Source: JACMLX01 sp031374935 (GTDB lineage Bacteria; Gemmatimonadota; Gemmatimonadetes; Gemmatimonadales; Gemmatimonadaceae). From it: 64,000 bases of DNA. This document shows, piece after piece, positions 35,672-44,182 of this stretch (the first letter of the stretch is position 1; every line of letters starts with the position of its first letter). The stretch covers positions 1 through 64,000 of the forward strand of contig JANMHB010000185.1 in the NCBI GenBank assembly GCA_031374935.1. Reading direction: 5' to 3'. Position numbers and translations under genes: made by a program. The notes beneath the pieces were generated by a model. That model was given only the letters and a program-made list of their open reading frames with translations, was not told the DNA's origin and ran no database searches.

Positions 35672-36350
35672 TCTGACGGCGCGCAGTTGTGGCGCGGCCT
35701 CACCTACCGCGTGGTGAGCTGCCTTTTTCGCCACCAGAGCATGGCGAGTCCGGTGTTTCCGATGCATGGGCGTCAGGCGCAGCAGTCGCGGAGATCCGGC
35801 GCTTTGGCACTGAAGCCCCGTCGTCGTTGCGACTCGGTGAACACCGCGAGCTCTCGACGAACCTTGGGGTCAGTTCAGCGACTTGGGTGTGGTTTGCTGA
35901 TCGTTACAGCGTCGCGACGACCTGCGTTTCCTTCTTCGATCGGCGCAGCGAAAGGGCGGATCAAAAGGCCGAGCTCGGCGTGATCGGTCAGGCCGCTCCG
36001 GGCCTCCCATGATCACGGCAGAGAAAGCTGAGGAGCCGGACCCTCAGCACGGGGCGGAGTCCCGCTGACGGCCTTTCGTCGGGCCCACTGCTCTCGCGCA
36101 AGGTGTTCCCTGCGCGCGCCTCCCGCGCCGTATCCGGGGCCGGTTGAGCACACCGCAGCGAACTCGGCTCGGGAGCCACCGCGTCTCTGTCTCTCCGCGC
36201 CAAACGGCGCTATGCCCGGCTGCTAACTTCGAGCAGACGTTACTCCCGTCCGGACGGCGACCCCACAGGTCGCACCAGGGTCGCACGGGGTGGAAGTGCC
36301 CGCGCCGGGACCTGCCCAGGTGCGCAACCCTCCAGTGTGGAGACCGCAGG
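35672..36350. other. Intergenic and structured leader before citrate synthase gene
   Basis: About 680 bases without a supported gene. A perfect 12-base palindrome GCCGAGCTCGGC lies at 35968-35979. From about 36250 the leader of the citrate synthase gene can form two mutually exclusive hairpins (36257-36284) and a second small hairpin ACCTG-CC-CAGGT near 36311-36322. No promoter could be assigned with confidence; a TGCTAACT extended -10-like sequence lies near 36221. Confidence 0.45.
36257..36284 (+). promoter_or_regulatory. Alternative hairpins in the citrate synthase leader
   Basis: GCGACCC at 36257-36263 can pair either with GGTCGC at 36268-36273 (six base pairs, five-base loop) or with GGGTCGC at 36278-36284 (seven base pairs). 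Such mutually exclusive pairing is a pattern of attenuators and translational switches, but no ligand-binding core or T tract is visible. Confidence 0.35.
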
Positions 36351-37709
36351 ATGAGTGACACGATGGCCGGCAGCAACCTCGAGCTCCGTGACAGCCGCAC
36401 GGGCAGCGGCTACAGCGCCCCGATCACCACCGAGGGCCCGGAAGGCGACACCTACATACGCGCCGCCGACCTGAAGCAGGTGAAGCTGGGGACGCCCGGC
36501 GAATTCGGACTGCTGAGCTACGACCCGGCGTTCATGAACACCGCCAGCTGCAAGAGCGCCATCACGTTCATCGATGGTGACCAGGGTATCCTGCGCTACC
36601 GCGGGTACCCGATCGAGCAGCTGGCCGAAAAGGCCACCTTCCTCGAAGTCGCCTACCTGCTGCGCCACGGCGAGCTGCCGACGCAGAGCGAATACGATGT
36701 CTGGGTACACGACATCACGTTCCACACCTACGTGCACGAGAACATCCGGAAGTTTCTCGAAGGCTTCCGGTACGACGCGCATCCGATGTCGATGCTCTGC
36801 TCGTCGGTGGCGGCGCTGAGCAGCTTCTACCCGTCGGCGCACAACGTCTTCGATCCGAAGGAACGCTACATCTCGGTGATTCGCCTGCTGGCGAAGCTGC
36901 CGACGCTGGCGGCCTTCGCGTATCGCCACGTGAAGGGGTTGCCGACGATCTACCCGGACAACCAGCTCACCTACGGCGAGAATTTCCTGTCGATGGTGGC
37001 TCGCATGAGTGAGCCGAAGTACGAAGCGAACCCGGTGTTCAGCCGCGCGCTCGAAGTGCTGTTCATTCTGCACGCCGATCACGAACAGAACTGTTCCACC
37101 AACGCGGTGCGGGCGGTGGGTTCGAGCCATGTCGATCCGTTCAGTGCCGTGTCGGCCGGTATCGCGGCACTCTTCGGCCCGCTGCACGGTGGCGCGAACG
37201 AGCAGGTGCTGCGGATGATCAAGGAGATCGAGCACGTGAAGAACGTGCCGGCCTTCATCGAGGCGGTGAAGAGCGGCAAGGGCCAGAAGCTGATGGGCTT
37301 CGGGCACCGCGTATACAAGAACTACGACCCGCGCGCCCGCATCGTGAAGAAACTGGCCGACCAGGTGTTCGCCCAGATCGGCATCGACAAGGATCTCGAA
37401 ATCGCGCTCGAACTCGAGCGGATCGCGCTGTCGGACGACTATTTCGTCTCGCGCAAGCTGTACCCGAACGTGGACTTCTACACGGGCCTGATCTATCGCT
37501 CGATGGCGTTCCCGACCGACTTCTTCACGGTGCTGTTCGCCGTGGCACGCACGGCCGGCTGGCTGGCGCAGTGGGAAGAGATGCTGGATGACAAGGAGCA
37601 GAAGATCGCGCGGCCGCGGCAGATCTACATCGGGCACGGCGAGCGGGAGTACATCGATCCGCTGACCAACAAGTTCCCGCGCGCCAACAAGGACAGTCTG
37701 CGCAAGTGA
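36351..37709 (+). CDS. gltA: Citrate synthase
   Basis: This 452-residue enzyme condenses oxaloacetate with acetyl-CoA, the first step of the TCA cycle. It has the type II (hexameric, Gram-negative) layout: an N-terminal beta domain (S-Y-D-P-A-F-M-N-T-A) and the large catalytic domain with L-H-G-G-A-N-E near residue 280, G-F-G-H-R-V-Y-K near 323 and the catalytic Asp in V-D-F-Y-T-G near 376. ATG 36351 follows a TGGAG ribosome binding site at proper spacing. Its stop overlaps the start of the Wzm-like permease by four bases, so a core metabolic gene appears to head a polysaccharide export operon. Confidence 0.95.
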   Translation: MSDTMAGSNLELRDSRTGSGYSAPITTEGPEGDTYIRAADLKQVKLGTPGEFGLLSYDPAFMNTASCKSAITFIDGDQGILRYRGYPIEQLAEKATFLEVAYLLRHGELPTQSEYDVWVHDITFHTYVHENIRKFLEGFRYDAHPMSMLCSSVAALSSFYPSAHNVFDPKERYISVIRLLAKLPTLAAFAYRHVKGLPTIYPDNQLTYGENFLSMVARMSEPKYEANPVFSRALEVLFILHADHEQNCSTNAVRAVGSSHVDPFSAVSAGIAALFGPLHGGANEQVLRMIKEIEHVKNVPAFIEAVKSGKGQKLMGFGHRVYKNYDPRARIVKKLADQVFAQIGIDKDLEIALELERIALSDDYFVSRKLYPNVDFYTGLIYRSMAFPTDFFTVLFAVARTAGWLAQWEEMLDDKEQKIARPRQIYIGHGEREYIDPLTNKFPRANKDSLRK

Positions 37710-38647
37710 CCGTGGCCGGGGACGTGGCGCCGCGCCTCGAGTTGCCTGTCCGACGCAGTTCGGTGGTGCGCGAATCCGGCGCACTGCCGGCGGCCGCCGA
37801 AGAGCTGACTCAGATGGTGCGCGAGCTCCGGCGATCGCATGAACTGCTCTACCAGCTCACGCGACGCGACATCACGATCCGCTACAAGCAGGCGGTGATG
37901 GGGTTCGGGTGGGCGCTGTTCATGCCGCTGATGATCGTCTTCAGCGGTCTGGTGGTGCAGCTGGCGCTGGCGAATTTCTCTGGTCGCGCCCTGGCACCAA
38001 CCGGCCTGGCCGGCATGGCGGTGAAGGCGGTGCCATGGTCGTTCTTCGTGGGCGCGATCGGTTTCGCAACCAACAGCCTGGTGGCGAACATGAGCCTGGT
38101 GACGAAGGTGGCGTTTCCGCGGGCAGTGCTGCCGCTGTCGGCGGTGGGCGCACAGTGCTTCGATACGGCGGTGGCATTGCTGGCCCTGGCGATCGTGCTC
38201 CCGCTGCTTGGTGTGGTGCCGGCGTCGGTGGCGCTGCTCTGGGTGCCGCTGCTGCTGGTCCTGCTGGTCGGGTTCACCACCGCCTGCGCGCTGTTCCTCA
38301 GCTGCGCCAATCTGTTCTATCGCGACGTGAAGTACATCGTCCAGATCTTGCTGACGTTCGGCATCTTCTTCACACCGGTCTTCTTCGAACCATCCATGCT
38401 CGGCGCCCGTGGCGCGCCGATTGCAATGCTGAATCCGCTGTCGCCGCTGCTCGAAGGGTTGCGCCTGGCGGCAACGCACGGGCACAACCTGCTCGAGCCA
38501 CTCAGCACGACTCTGGCGAGCGGTGCCGTGGTGATGGTCTGGTCACCATGGTATCTGCTCTATTCGGTCCTTGTCACACTGATCGGCCTTCCGGCGGCGG
38601 CGCTCCTCTTCTATCGCTCCCAGTATGCGTTCGCTGAGTACGTCTGA
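37706..38647 (+). CDS. wzm: ABC transporter permease, Wzm-like polysaccharide exporter
   Basis: This 313-residue protein belongs to ABC-2 type permeases (PF01061). After a polar N-terminus it has the cytosolic gate helix motif H-E-L-L-Y-Q-L-T-R-R-D-I-T-I-R-Y-K-Q near residue 46, typical of O-antigen ABC exporters, followed by six hydrophobic segments and a conserved F-Y-R-D-V-K-Y near 210. It exports a completed glycan across the inner membrane with the ATPase encoded next. Start is GTG 37706, overlapping the citrate synthase stop by four bases. Confidence 0.9.
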   Translation: MTVAGDVAPRLELPVRRSSVVRESGALPAAAEELTQMVRELRRSHELLYQLTRRDITIRYKQAVMGFGWALFMPLMIVFSGLVVQLALANFSGRALAPTGLAGMAVKAVPWSFFVGAIGFATNSLVANMSLVTKVAFPRAVLPLSAVGAQCFDTAVALLALAIVLPLLGVVPASVALLWVPLLLVLLVGFTTACALFLSCANLFYRDVKYIVQILLTFGIFFTPVFFEPSMLGARGAPIAMLNPLSPLLEGLRLAATHGHNLLEPLSTTLASGAVVMVWSPWYLLYSVLVTLIGLPAAALLFYRSQYAFAEYV

Positions 38648-38652
38648 GTGTC

Positions 38653-39903
38653 ATGGCGACTGAACCGGGCATCGTGTTCGACGGCGTGTGGAAGAAATTC
38701 CAGCGCGGCGAACGCCATGACAGCCTCCGGGATCTGATTCCGGCGGCACTCCGGCGCTTTGGTCGACGGGCCGCGACACTGGACGAGCTCGACGCTGGTG
38801 ATTTCTGGGTGGTGAAGGACGTGTCGTTTCAGGTGCGGCCCGGTGAGTGTCTGGGCATCATCGGCGGCAACGGTGCCGGGAAGAGCACGACGCTCAAGCT
38901 GCTGACCGGTATCCTGCGGCCCACGCGCGGCGCGATCGAAGTCACCGGGCGCGTCGGATCGCTGATCGAGGTCTCGGCCGGCTTTCATCCCGACTTGTCG
39001 GGCCGCGAGAACGTGTTCCTGCAGGGCGCGATCATGGGCATGAGCCACGCCACGATCCGGCGCCGCTTCGACGAGATCGTGGCGTTCGCCGGCGTGGGCG
39101 AGTTCATCGACATGGCGGTCAAGCGCTACTCCAGCGGCATGAACGCACGGCTCGGCTTCGCAATTGCGGCGCACCTCGATCCCGATGTCCTGATCATCGA
39201 CGAGGTGCTGGCGGTGGGCGACCTGGGTTTTCAGCAGCGCGCCTTCGGCCGCCTGATGGAGCTGACGCGCAGCGGCATGCCGGTGGTGATCGTGTCGCAC
39301 CAGCTGGATCGTGTGCTCCAGATGTGCACCTCGTCACTGCTGCTGCGGACCGGCGAAGTGGTCTGCGTGGGTGACCCGCGCGATGTGATCGCCCGCTACT
39401 TCGAAGGCAGCACCACGTCGGCCGAGGGCGAGGCACTGACGAGCGATGCGTCCTATGTGATTACCGAGGCCTCGATCGGCGCGCCCGGCGTGGGGTCTGG
39501 CGAGTTCATCGACATCCGCGTGACCTGTCGCCGGGTGGCGGATCGGCCGCTGCGTGGCGACGAGAGTGTCGGCATCGTGCTGGTGTCGCTGGCCGGCGCC
39601 ACCAACGTGGCGGCATTTGGGACCAGAAGCGTATCAATCGAGCTGCCGGAATCCGGAACGTTCACGCTCGAGGCACGGATTCAGGCGAACGTGGCGCCGG
39701 GCCCGTACAGCGTGGAGACGTGGGTCTGGGCGACGCATGAGTCCCTGTTCCGTGGTCCACGCCTGTCGCTCGACGTGACGCCCACGGTCACCTTCGACGG
39801 CAGCGTCCAGCTCAATCCCACAATGTCGCTGCACCGTGTGCCCGAGGATGTGAGCACCCGGGTGCATGGATTCGTCGACGACCTGACGCAGAAAGCGAGC
39901 TGA
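38653..39903 (+). CDS. wzt: ABC transporter ATPase with glycan-binding domain, Wzt-like
   Basis: This 416-residue protein has an ATP-binding domain (residues 1-about 245) with Walker A G-G-N-G-A-G-K-S-T-T near 75, signature Y-S-S-G-M-N-A near 157 and Walker B L-I-I-D-E-V-L near 178. The C-terminal domain (about 265-405, beta sandwich) matches Wzt C-terminal glycan-binding modules that recognise the capping or terminal modification of the polymer. It therefore probably exports a defined chain. It starts five bases after wzm; its stop shares one base with the next ATG. Confidence 0.9.
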   Translation: MATEPGIVFDGVWKKFQRGERHDSLRDLIPAALRRFGRRAATLDELDAGDFWVVKDVSFQVRPGECLGIIGGNGAGKSTTLKLLTGILRPTRGAIEVTGRVGSLIEVSAGFHPDLSGRENVFLQGAIMGMSHATIRRRFDEIVAFAGVGEFIDMAVKRYSSGMNARLGFAIAAHLDPDVLIIDEVLAVGDLGFQQRAFGRLMELTRSGMPVVIVSHQLDRVLQMCTSSLLLRTGEVVCVGDPRDVIARYFEGSTTSAEGEALTSDASYVITEASIGAPGVGSGEFIDIRVTCRRVADRPLRGDESVGIVLVSLAGATNVAAFGTRSVSIELPESGTFTLEARIQANVAPGPYSVETWVWATHESLFRGPRLSLDVTPTVTFDGSVQLNPTMSLHRVPEDVSTRVHGFVDDLTQKAS

Positions 39904-40805
39904 TGACCAATACGATCGCGCACGACCGCCGCGGCATCATCCTCGCGGGAGGGACAGGGACGCGCCTCTACCCGATCACGCAGGCCGTCAGCAAGCAGTT
40001 GCTGCCGGTGTACGACAAACCGATGATCTACTATCCGCTCACCACGCTGATGCTGGCGCAGGTGCGCGAGGTGCTGCTGATCACGACGCCGCATGAGCAG
40101 GCGCTCTTTCAGCGATTGCTGGGGGACGGGTCGCAGTGGGGCATGTCGATCCGGTATGCGATCCAGCCGTCGCCCGATGGTCTGGCGCAGGCGTTCATCA
40201 TCGGCCGTGACTTCGTCGGCGACAAGACGAGTTGCCTGGTGCTCGGCGACAACATCTTCTACGGCCACGACCTGTCGGCCGCGCTCCAGCGCACCAATTC
40301 GCGGGACGAAGGTGCCACGGTGTTCGGCTACCGGGTGAGCGATGCATCGGCGTATGGTGTGGTGGAGTTCGATGCCCACGGGCGCGCCATCGGGATCGAG
40401 GAGAAGCCGACGGTGCCGCGCTCGAACTACGCCGTCACGGGGCTGTATTTCTACGACCGGCGTGTCTGCGATATCGCGGCATCGATCCGTCCCTCGGCGC
40501 GCGGCGAACTGGAAATCACCGATGTGAATCGTGCCTATCTGGAGCTCGGGCTCTTGCATGTGGAGCTGCTGGGCCGCGGCACGGCGTGGCTCGACACCGG
40601 CTCCCACGAATCACTGCTGCAAGCCGGCCAGTTCATCGAGACTATCGAGCAGCGCCAGGGACTGAAGGTCGCCTGCCCCGAGGAAATCGCGTGGCGGCTG
40701 GACTGGATTGACGACGCGCAGGTGGAGCGCCTGGCGACTCCGCTGCTCAAGACCGGGTACGGTCGCTACCTGATGGCGATGCTGAAGGAAGGTCACGGGC
40801 GATGA
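39903..40805 (+). CDS. rmlA: Glucose-1-phosphate thymidylyltransferase (RmlA)
   Basis: This 300-residue enzyme makes dTDP-glucose from glucose-1-phosphate and dTTP, the first step to dTDP-L-rhamnose. The nucleotide-binding start is I-I-L-A-G-G-T-G-T-R-L-Y-P-I-T near residue 12, with K-Q-L-L-P-V-Y-D-K-P-M-I-Y-Y-P near 29, both diagnostic of RmlA. The length is normal. Start ATG 39903 shares its A with the wzt stop codon (TGATG). Confidence 0.95.
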   Translation: MTNTIAHDRRGIILAGGTGTRLYPITQAVSKQLLPVYDKPMIYYPLTTLMLAQVREVLLITTPHEQALFQRLLGDGSQWGMSIRYAIQPSPDGLAQAFIIGRDFVGDKTSCLVLGDNIFYGHDLSAALQRTNSRDEGATVFGYRVSDASAYGVVEFDAHGRAIGIEEKPTVPRSNYAVTGLYFYDRRVCDIAASIRPSARGELEITDVNRAYLELGLLHVELLGRGTAWLDTGSHESLLQAGQFIETIEQRQGLKVACPEEIAWRLDWIDDAQVERLATPLLKTGYGRYLMAMLKEGHGR

Positions 40806-41350
40806 CGCTGACTCGCCTTGCGATTCCCGGCGTGTGCCTGATCGAACCACGGGCCTTCGGTGATGCACGTGGATTCCTGCTCGTGTCATGGCAGGACGAC
40901 GTATTCCGCCGTGAGGTGGCCGATGTGACGTTCGTGCAGGACAACCTCAGCCGCTCGGCGCGCGGCACCCTGCGCGGCATGCACTATCAGGGCGAACATA
41001 CGCAGGGGAAGCTGGTACAGTGCACATCCGGACGCATCTGGGATGCCGCGGTCGATGTGCGCCGATCGTCGCCGACGTTCGGCAAGTGGATTGGAACCGA
41101 GCTGTCGGACGAGAACCACCATCAGCTCTGGATTCCGCCCGGTTTTGCGCATGGATTCCTGGTGCTTTCGGAATCTGCCGATGTGCTCTACAAGGTGACC
41201 GATCGCTATCACCCGGACAGCGAACGTACCCTGCGCTGGGATGACGCAACGGTGGGCGTGCCGTGGCCGCTGCAACCCGGAGTTGCACCCTTGCTGTCGC
41301 CGAAGGATGCTGCCGGCAGCAGCTTCGCAGCACTCGAGGCGTTGCCGTGA
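40802..41350 (+). CDS. rmlC: dTDP-4-dehydrorhamnose 3,5-epimerase (RmlC)
   Basis: This 182-residue cupin-fold enzyme inverts C3 and C5 of dTDP-4-keto-6-deoxyglucose. It shows L-I-E-P-R-A-F-G-D-A-R-G-F, N-L-S-R-S and T-L-R-G-M-H-Y-Q, which holds the catalytic His, then G-F-A-H-G-F near residue 116 and Y-K-V-T-D-R-Y. It overlaps rmlA by four bases (ATGA) and the next gene by four bases. Confidence 0.95.
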   Translation: MTLTRLAIPGVCLIEPRAFGDARGFLLVSWQDDVFRREVADVTFVQDNLSRSARGTLRGMHYQGEHTQGKLVQCTSGRIWDAAVDVRRSSPTFGKWIGTELSDENHHQLWIPPGFAHGFLVLSESADVLYKVTDRYHPDSERTLRWDDATVGVPWPLQPGVAPLLSPKDAAGSSFAALEALP

Positions 41351-42222
41351 CACGCCCTGTGATGATCACCGGTGCCGCGGGGCAGCTTGGCTTTGAGCTG
41401 CAACGCACTGCGCAGGCTGGCACGCCGGTGCTGGCGGTGGATATCGGCGAGCTGGATCTCACCGTGCCGGATGCCGTCGAAGCCTTCGTCGCTGCGCATG
41501 AGCCCTCGGTGATCATCAACGGTGCGGCGTACACCGCCGTCGATCGTGCCGAGGAGCAGCCGTTGGCGGCGCAGGCGGTGAATGTCACCGCCGCCGCGAT
41601 ACTGGCGCAGTCGGCATCACGGCACGGTGCGCGCATGATCCAGATCTCCACCGACTTCGTGTTCGGTGGTGCGACGGCCCGTCCGTGGCGCGCCGAAGAC
41701 CCGACGGCGCCGGAGTCGGTCTACGGCACCACCAAGCGGGATGGCGAACACGCGGTGCTTTCCGCACTGGGCCAGCAGGCACTGGTGATTCGCACGGCGT
41801 GGCTCTACTCGGCGCACGGCGGGAACTTCGTCAAGACGATGCTGCGGCTGATGCGCGAGCGCGACGAAGTCCGGGTGATCGCCGACCAGATCGGCACGCC
41901 GACATGGGCCAACTCACTGGCCAGAACCATCTGGGCCGCGGTCGCGCGACCGCAAGTTTTCGGCATCCTGCACTGGACGGATGCCGGTGTGGCCAGCTGG
42001 TACGATTTCGCGATGGCCATTCAGGAACTGGCGCTGGCCGAGGGGCTGCTGACGCGGGTGGTGCCAGTGCGTGCGATCACGACGCAGGAGTATCCGACGC
42101 CGGCACGGCGACCGTCGTACAGCGTGCTCGACAAGTCCGCAACGACACAGGCGCTGGGCGAAGTGCCGATCCACTGGCGTACGAACCTTCACCAGATGCT
42201 GCAAGAGCTCGGCCATGCGTAG
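41347..42222 (+). CDS. rmlD: dTDP-4-dehydrorhamnose reductase (RmlD)
   Basis: This 291-residue short-chain reductase completes dTDP-L-rhamnose with NADPH. It has the nucleotide-binding loop G-A-A-G-Q-L-G near residue 9, D-L-T near 38, S-T-D-F-V-F near 102 and catalytic Y-G-T-T-K-R near residue 127. Start is GTG 41347 (GTGA overlap with rmlC). Gene order rmlA-C-D-B differs from the common B-D-A-C order of enterobacteria. Confidence 0.93.
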   Translation: MTRPVMITGAAGQLGFELQRTAQAGTPVLAVDIGELDLTVPDAVEAFVAAHEPSVIINGAAYTAVDRAEEQPLAAQAVNVTAAAILAQSASRHGARMIQISTDFVFGGATARPWRAEDPTAPESVYGTTKRDGEHAVLSALGQQALVIRTAWLYSAHGGNFVKTMLRLMRERDEVRVIADQIGTPTWANSLARTIWAAVARPQVFGILHWTDAGVASWYDFAMAIQELALAEGLLTRVVPVRAITTQEYPTPARRPSYSVLDKSATTQALGEVPIHWRTNLHQMLQELGHA

Positions 42223-43342
42223 ACTGCTGGTCACTGGTGGCGCAGGATTCATCGGCGCCAACTTCGTGCACCACTGGCTGTCCACGCACGAGTCGACGGT
42301 GGTGGTGGTACTCGATGCGCTGACGTACGCCGGCAATCTGGCCAGCCTGGCGCCGGTGCTGGACGATCCCCGACTGGCGTTCGTGCACGGCGACATCACG
42401 ACCGAAGGACTGGCCGCCGGTTTGCTGCGCCAGCATCGACTGGACACGATCGTCCATTTCGCCGCCGAGTCCCACGTCGATCGCTCGATTCACGGCCCGG
42501 ATTTGTTCGTGTCGACGAACGTGATCGGCACCCATGAGCTGCTGAAAGCGGCACGCCAGGTGTGGCAGGTGGAGCAGGCCGTACCAGGCCCGCACCGCTT
42601 CCACCACGTGTCCACCGACGAGGTGTACGGGTCACTCGGCCCGGATCACGCACCGTTCACCGAGACCACCGCCTACGCCCCGAATTCGCCATACTCGGCG
42701 ACCAAAGCCTCGTCGGACCATCTGGTGCGGTCGTACTTCCACACGTTCGGACTGCCGGTCACCACCAGCAACTGCTCGAACAACTACGGCCCGTATCACT
42801 TTCCCGAGAAGCTGATTCCGCTGCTGATCGTGAACATCCTCGGCGGCAAGCCACTGCCGGTGTATGGCGATGGCCGCAACGTGCGCGACTGGCTCTATGT
42901 GCGGGATCACGCGCGTGCGATCGAGGCCGTGATCGAGCGCGGTCGCGAGGGGGAGGTATACAACGTTGGCGGCAAGAACGAATGGGCGAACATCGACATC
43001 GTGCGCCTGGTCTGCGGGCTGGTGGACTCGGCCATTGCGGCTGACGCATCGCTCGCCGCACGGTTTCCGTCGAGTCCGGCGGCGACGGGGCGACGTGCCG
43101 AGGAGCTGATCACGTTCGTGACCGACCGGCCGGGACATGATCGGCGGTATGCGATCGACCCGTCGAAGATCGAGGCCGAAATCGGATTTGTTCCGCACGA
43201 AACCTTCGAGTCGGGCATTCGGCACACGGTGCACTGGTTCCTGGCCAACGAGCACTGGTGGCGTGCGGTGATGGATGGCTCGTATCGCCAATGGATCGAA
43301 GCGAACTACAGGCGAGCCGAGCGGCAGAACACAACTCCGTGA
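42215..43342 (+). CDS. rmlB: dTDP-glucose 4,6-dehydratase (RmlB)
   Basis: This 375-residue enzyme converts dTDP-glucose to dTDP-4-keto-6-deoxyglucose. The NAD site is T-G-G-A-G-F-I-G near residue 7, then H-F-A-A-E-S-H-V-D-R-S near 85, S-T-D-E-V-Y-G-S near 130 and the catalytic Y-S-A-T-K-A near 161. The length is slightly above usual (about 350) because of a C-terminal tail. ATG 42215 overlaps the rmlD coding end by eight bases. Confidence 0.95.
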   Translation: MRRLLVTGGAGFIGANFVHHWLSTHESTVVVVLDALTYAGNLASLAPVLDDPRLAFVHGDITTEGLAAGLLRQHRLDTIVHFAAESHVDRSIHGPDLFVSTNVIGTHELLKAARQVWQVEQAVPGPHRFHHVSTDEVYGSLGPDHAPFTETTAYAPNSPYSATKASSDHLVRSYFHTFGLPVTTSNCSNNYGPYHFPEKLIPLLIVNILGGKPLPVYGDGRNVRDWLYVRDHARAIEAVIERGREGEVYNVGGKNEWANIDIVRLVCGLVDSAIAADASLAARFPSSPAATGRRAEELITFVTDRPGHDRRYAIDPSKIEAEIGFVPHETFESGIRHTVHWFLANEHWWRAVMDGSYRQWIEANYRRAERQNTTP

Positions 43343-43408
43343 ACACTGGCCCGGACCGTGCGTCGGTCCAGCGAAGGTGGCAGGCTCTCCCCCCAGTCGA
43401 GTCGCGTG

Positions 43409-44182
43409 ATGGCAGGCAGTGTCATACCTGAAGAGGCCGTTTCGCCGGATGCCGGTGCGGGAGGGTTCCTCACCTTCGCGCCAGATCCTTATCGGTATGA
43501 CGGGAATCACGAGCTCGATCCGTGGGAAGTGAGCGGCATGATCGCCGCGCTGGTGCCGATCGGGGCGCGTGTACTTGATGTCGGGTGCGGCACCGGGGCG
43601 CTGTCGGTCGTACTCCGAGATGAACGACGGGCGAATATGGTTGGCATCGAGCCCGATGCGTCGCGGGCTGCGCGTGCTGCCGAGCGAGGGATCGAGGTGC
43701 ATGCGGGCGTGCTGACACCGGCGTTGCGGACGTCGATCGGCGCGTTCGACGTCGCGATCTACGCCGATGTGCTGGAGCACCTGCCGGACCCGCTGGGCGA
43801 ACTGGTCAAGGTCGCACCGTTTGTGCGGCCTGATGGCGTGGTCATCGTGTCGGTGCCGAACGTCGCGCACTGGTCGGTGCGGCTCGACCTGTTGCTCGGC
43901 CGTTTTCGGTATGCGCCATTCGGCATCATGGATGCGACCCACCTCCGCTGGTTCACCGAAGAAACGATCCGACAGGTGATGGATCAGGCCGGTCTGGATG
44001 TGGTGCACGTGCAGCAGACTGCGGGCACGATGCTGCTGTGTTACCGCGAAACGCGCCTGGCGAAGATCCCTGAACGGTGGCGCAGTCGGGCGGTGCGACG
44101 GCTGTCGCGACTCTTTCCACGTCTGTTTGGCTGCCAGCACATCGTGGTTGGCCGTTTTCGCACGCAAGGAGCTGCGGGATGA
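43409..44182 (+). CDS. Class I SAM-dependent methyltransferase
   Basis: This 257-residue protein matches Methyltransf_23/11: R-V-L-D-V-G-C-G-T-G-A-L near residue 53, V-G-I-E-P-D near 73, F-D-V-A-I-Y-A-D-V-L-E-H-L near 112-124 and V-S-V-P-N-V-A-H near 149. Similar proteins methylate glycan ends or sugar residues; since Wzt recognises a cap, a chain-terminating role is possible but unproven. ATG 43409 is preferred over GTG 43358. It overlaps the next gene by four bases. Confidence 0.82.
   Translation: MAGSVIPEEAVSPDAGAGGFLTFAPDPYRYDGNHELDPWEVSGMIAALVPIGARVLDVGCGTGALSVVLRDERRANMVGIEPDASRAARAAERGIEVHAGVLTPALRTSIGAFDVAIYADVLEHLPDPLGELVKVAPFVRPDGVVIVSVPNVAHWSVRLDLLLGRFRYAPFGIMDATHLRWFTEETIRQVMDQAGLDVVHVQQTAGTMLLCYRETRLAKIPERWRSRAVRRLSRLFPRLFGCQHIVVGRFRTQGAAG

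Noticed and set aside
35687..36012. Two overlapping forward frames after the histidine kinase
   Set aside because: They occupy two frames of the same bases, have unlike codon use and no homology that I recognise.
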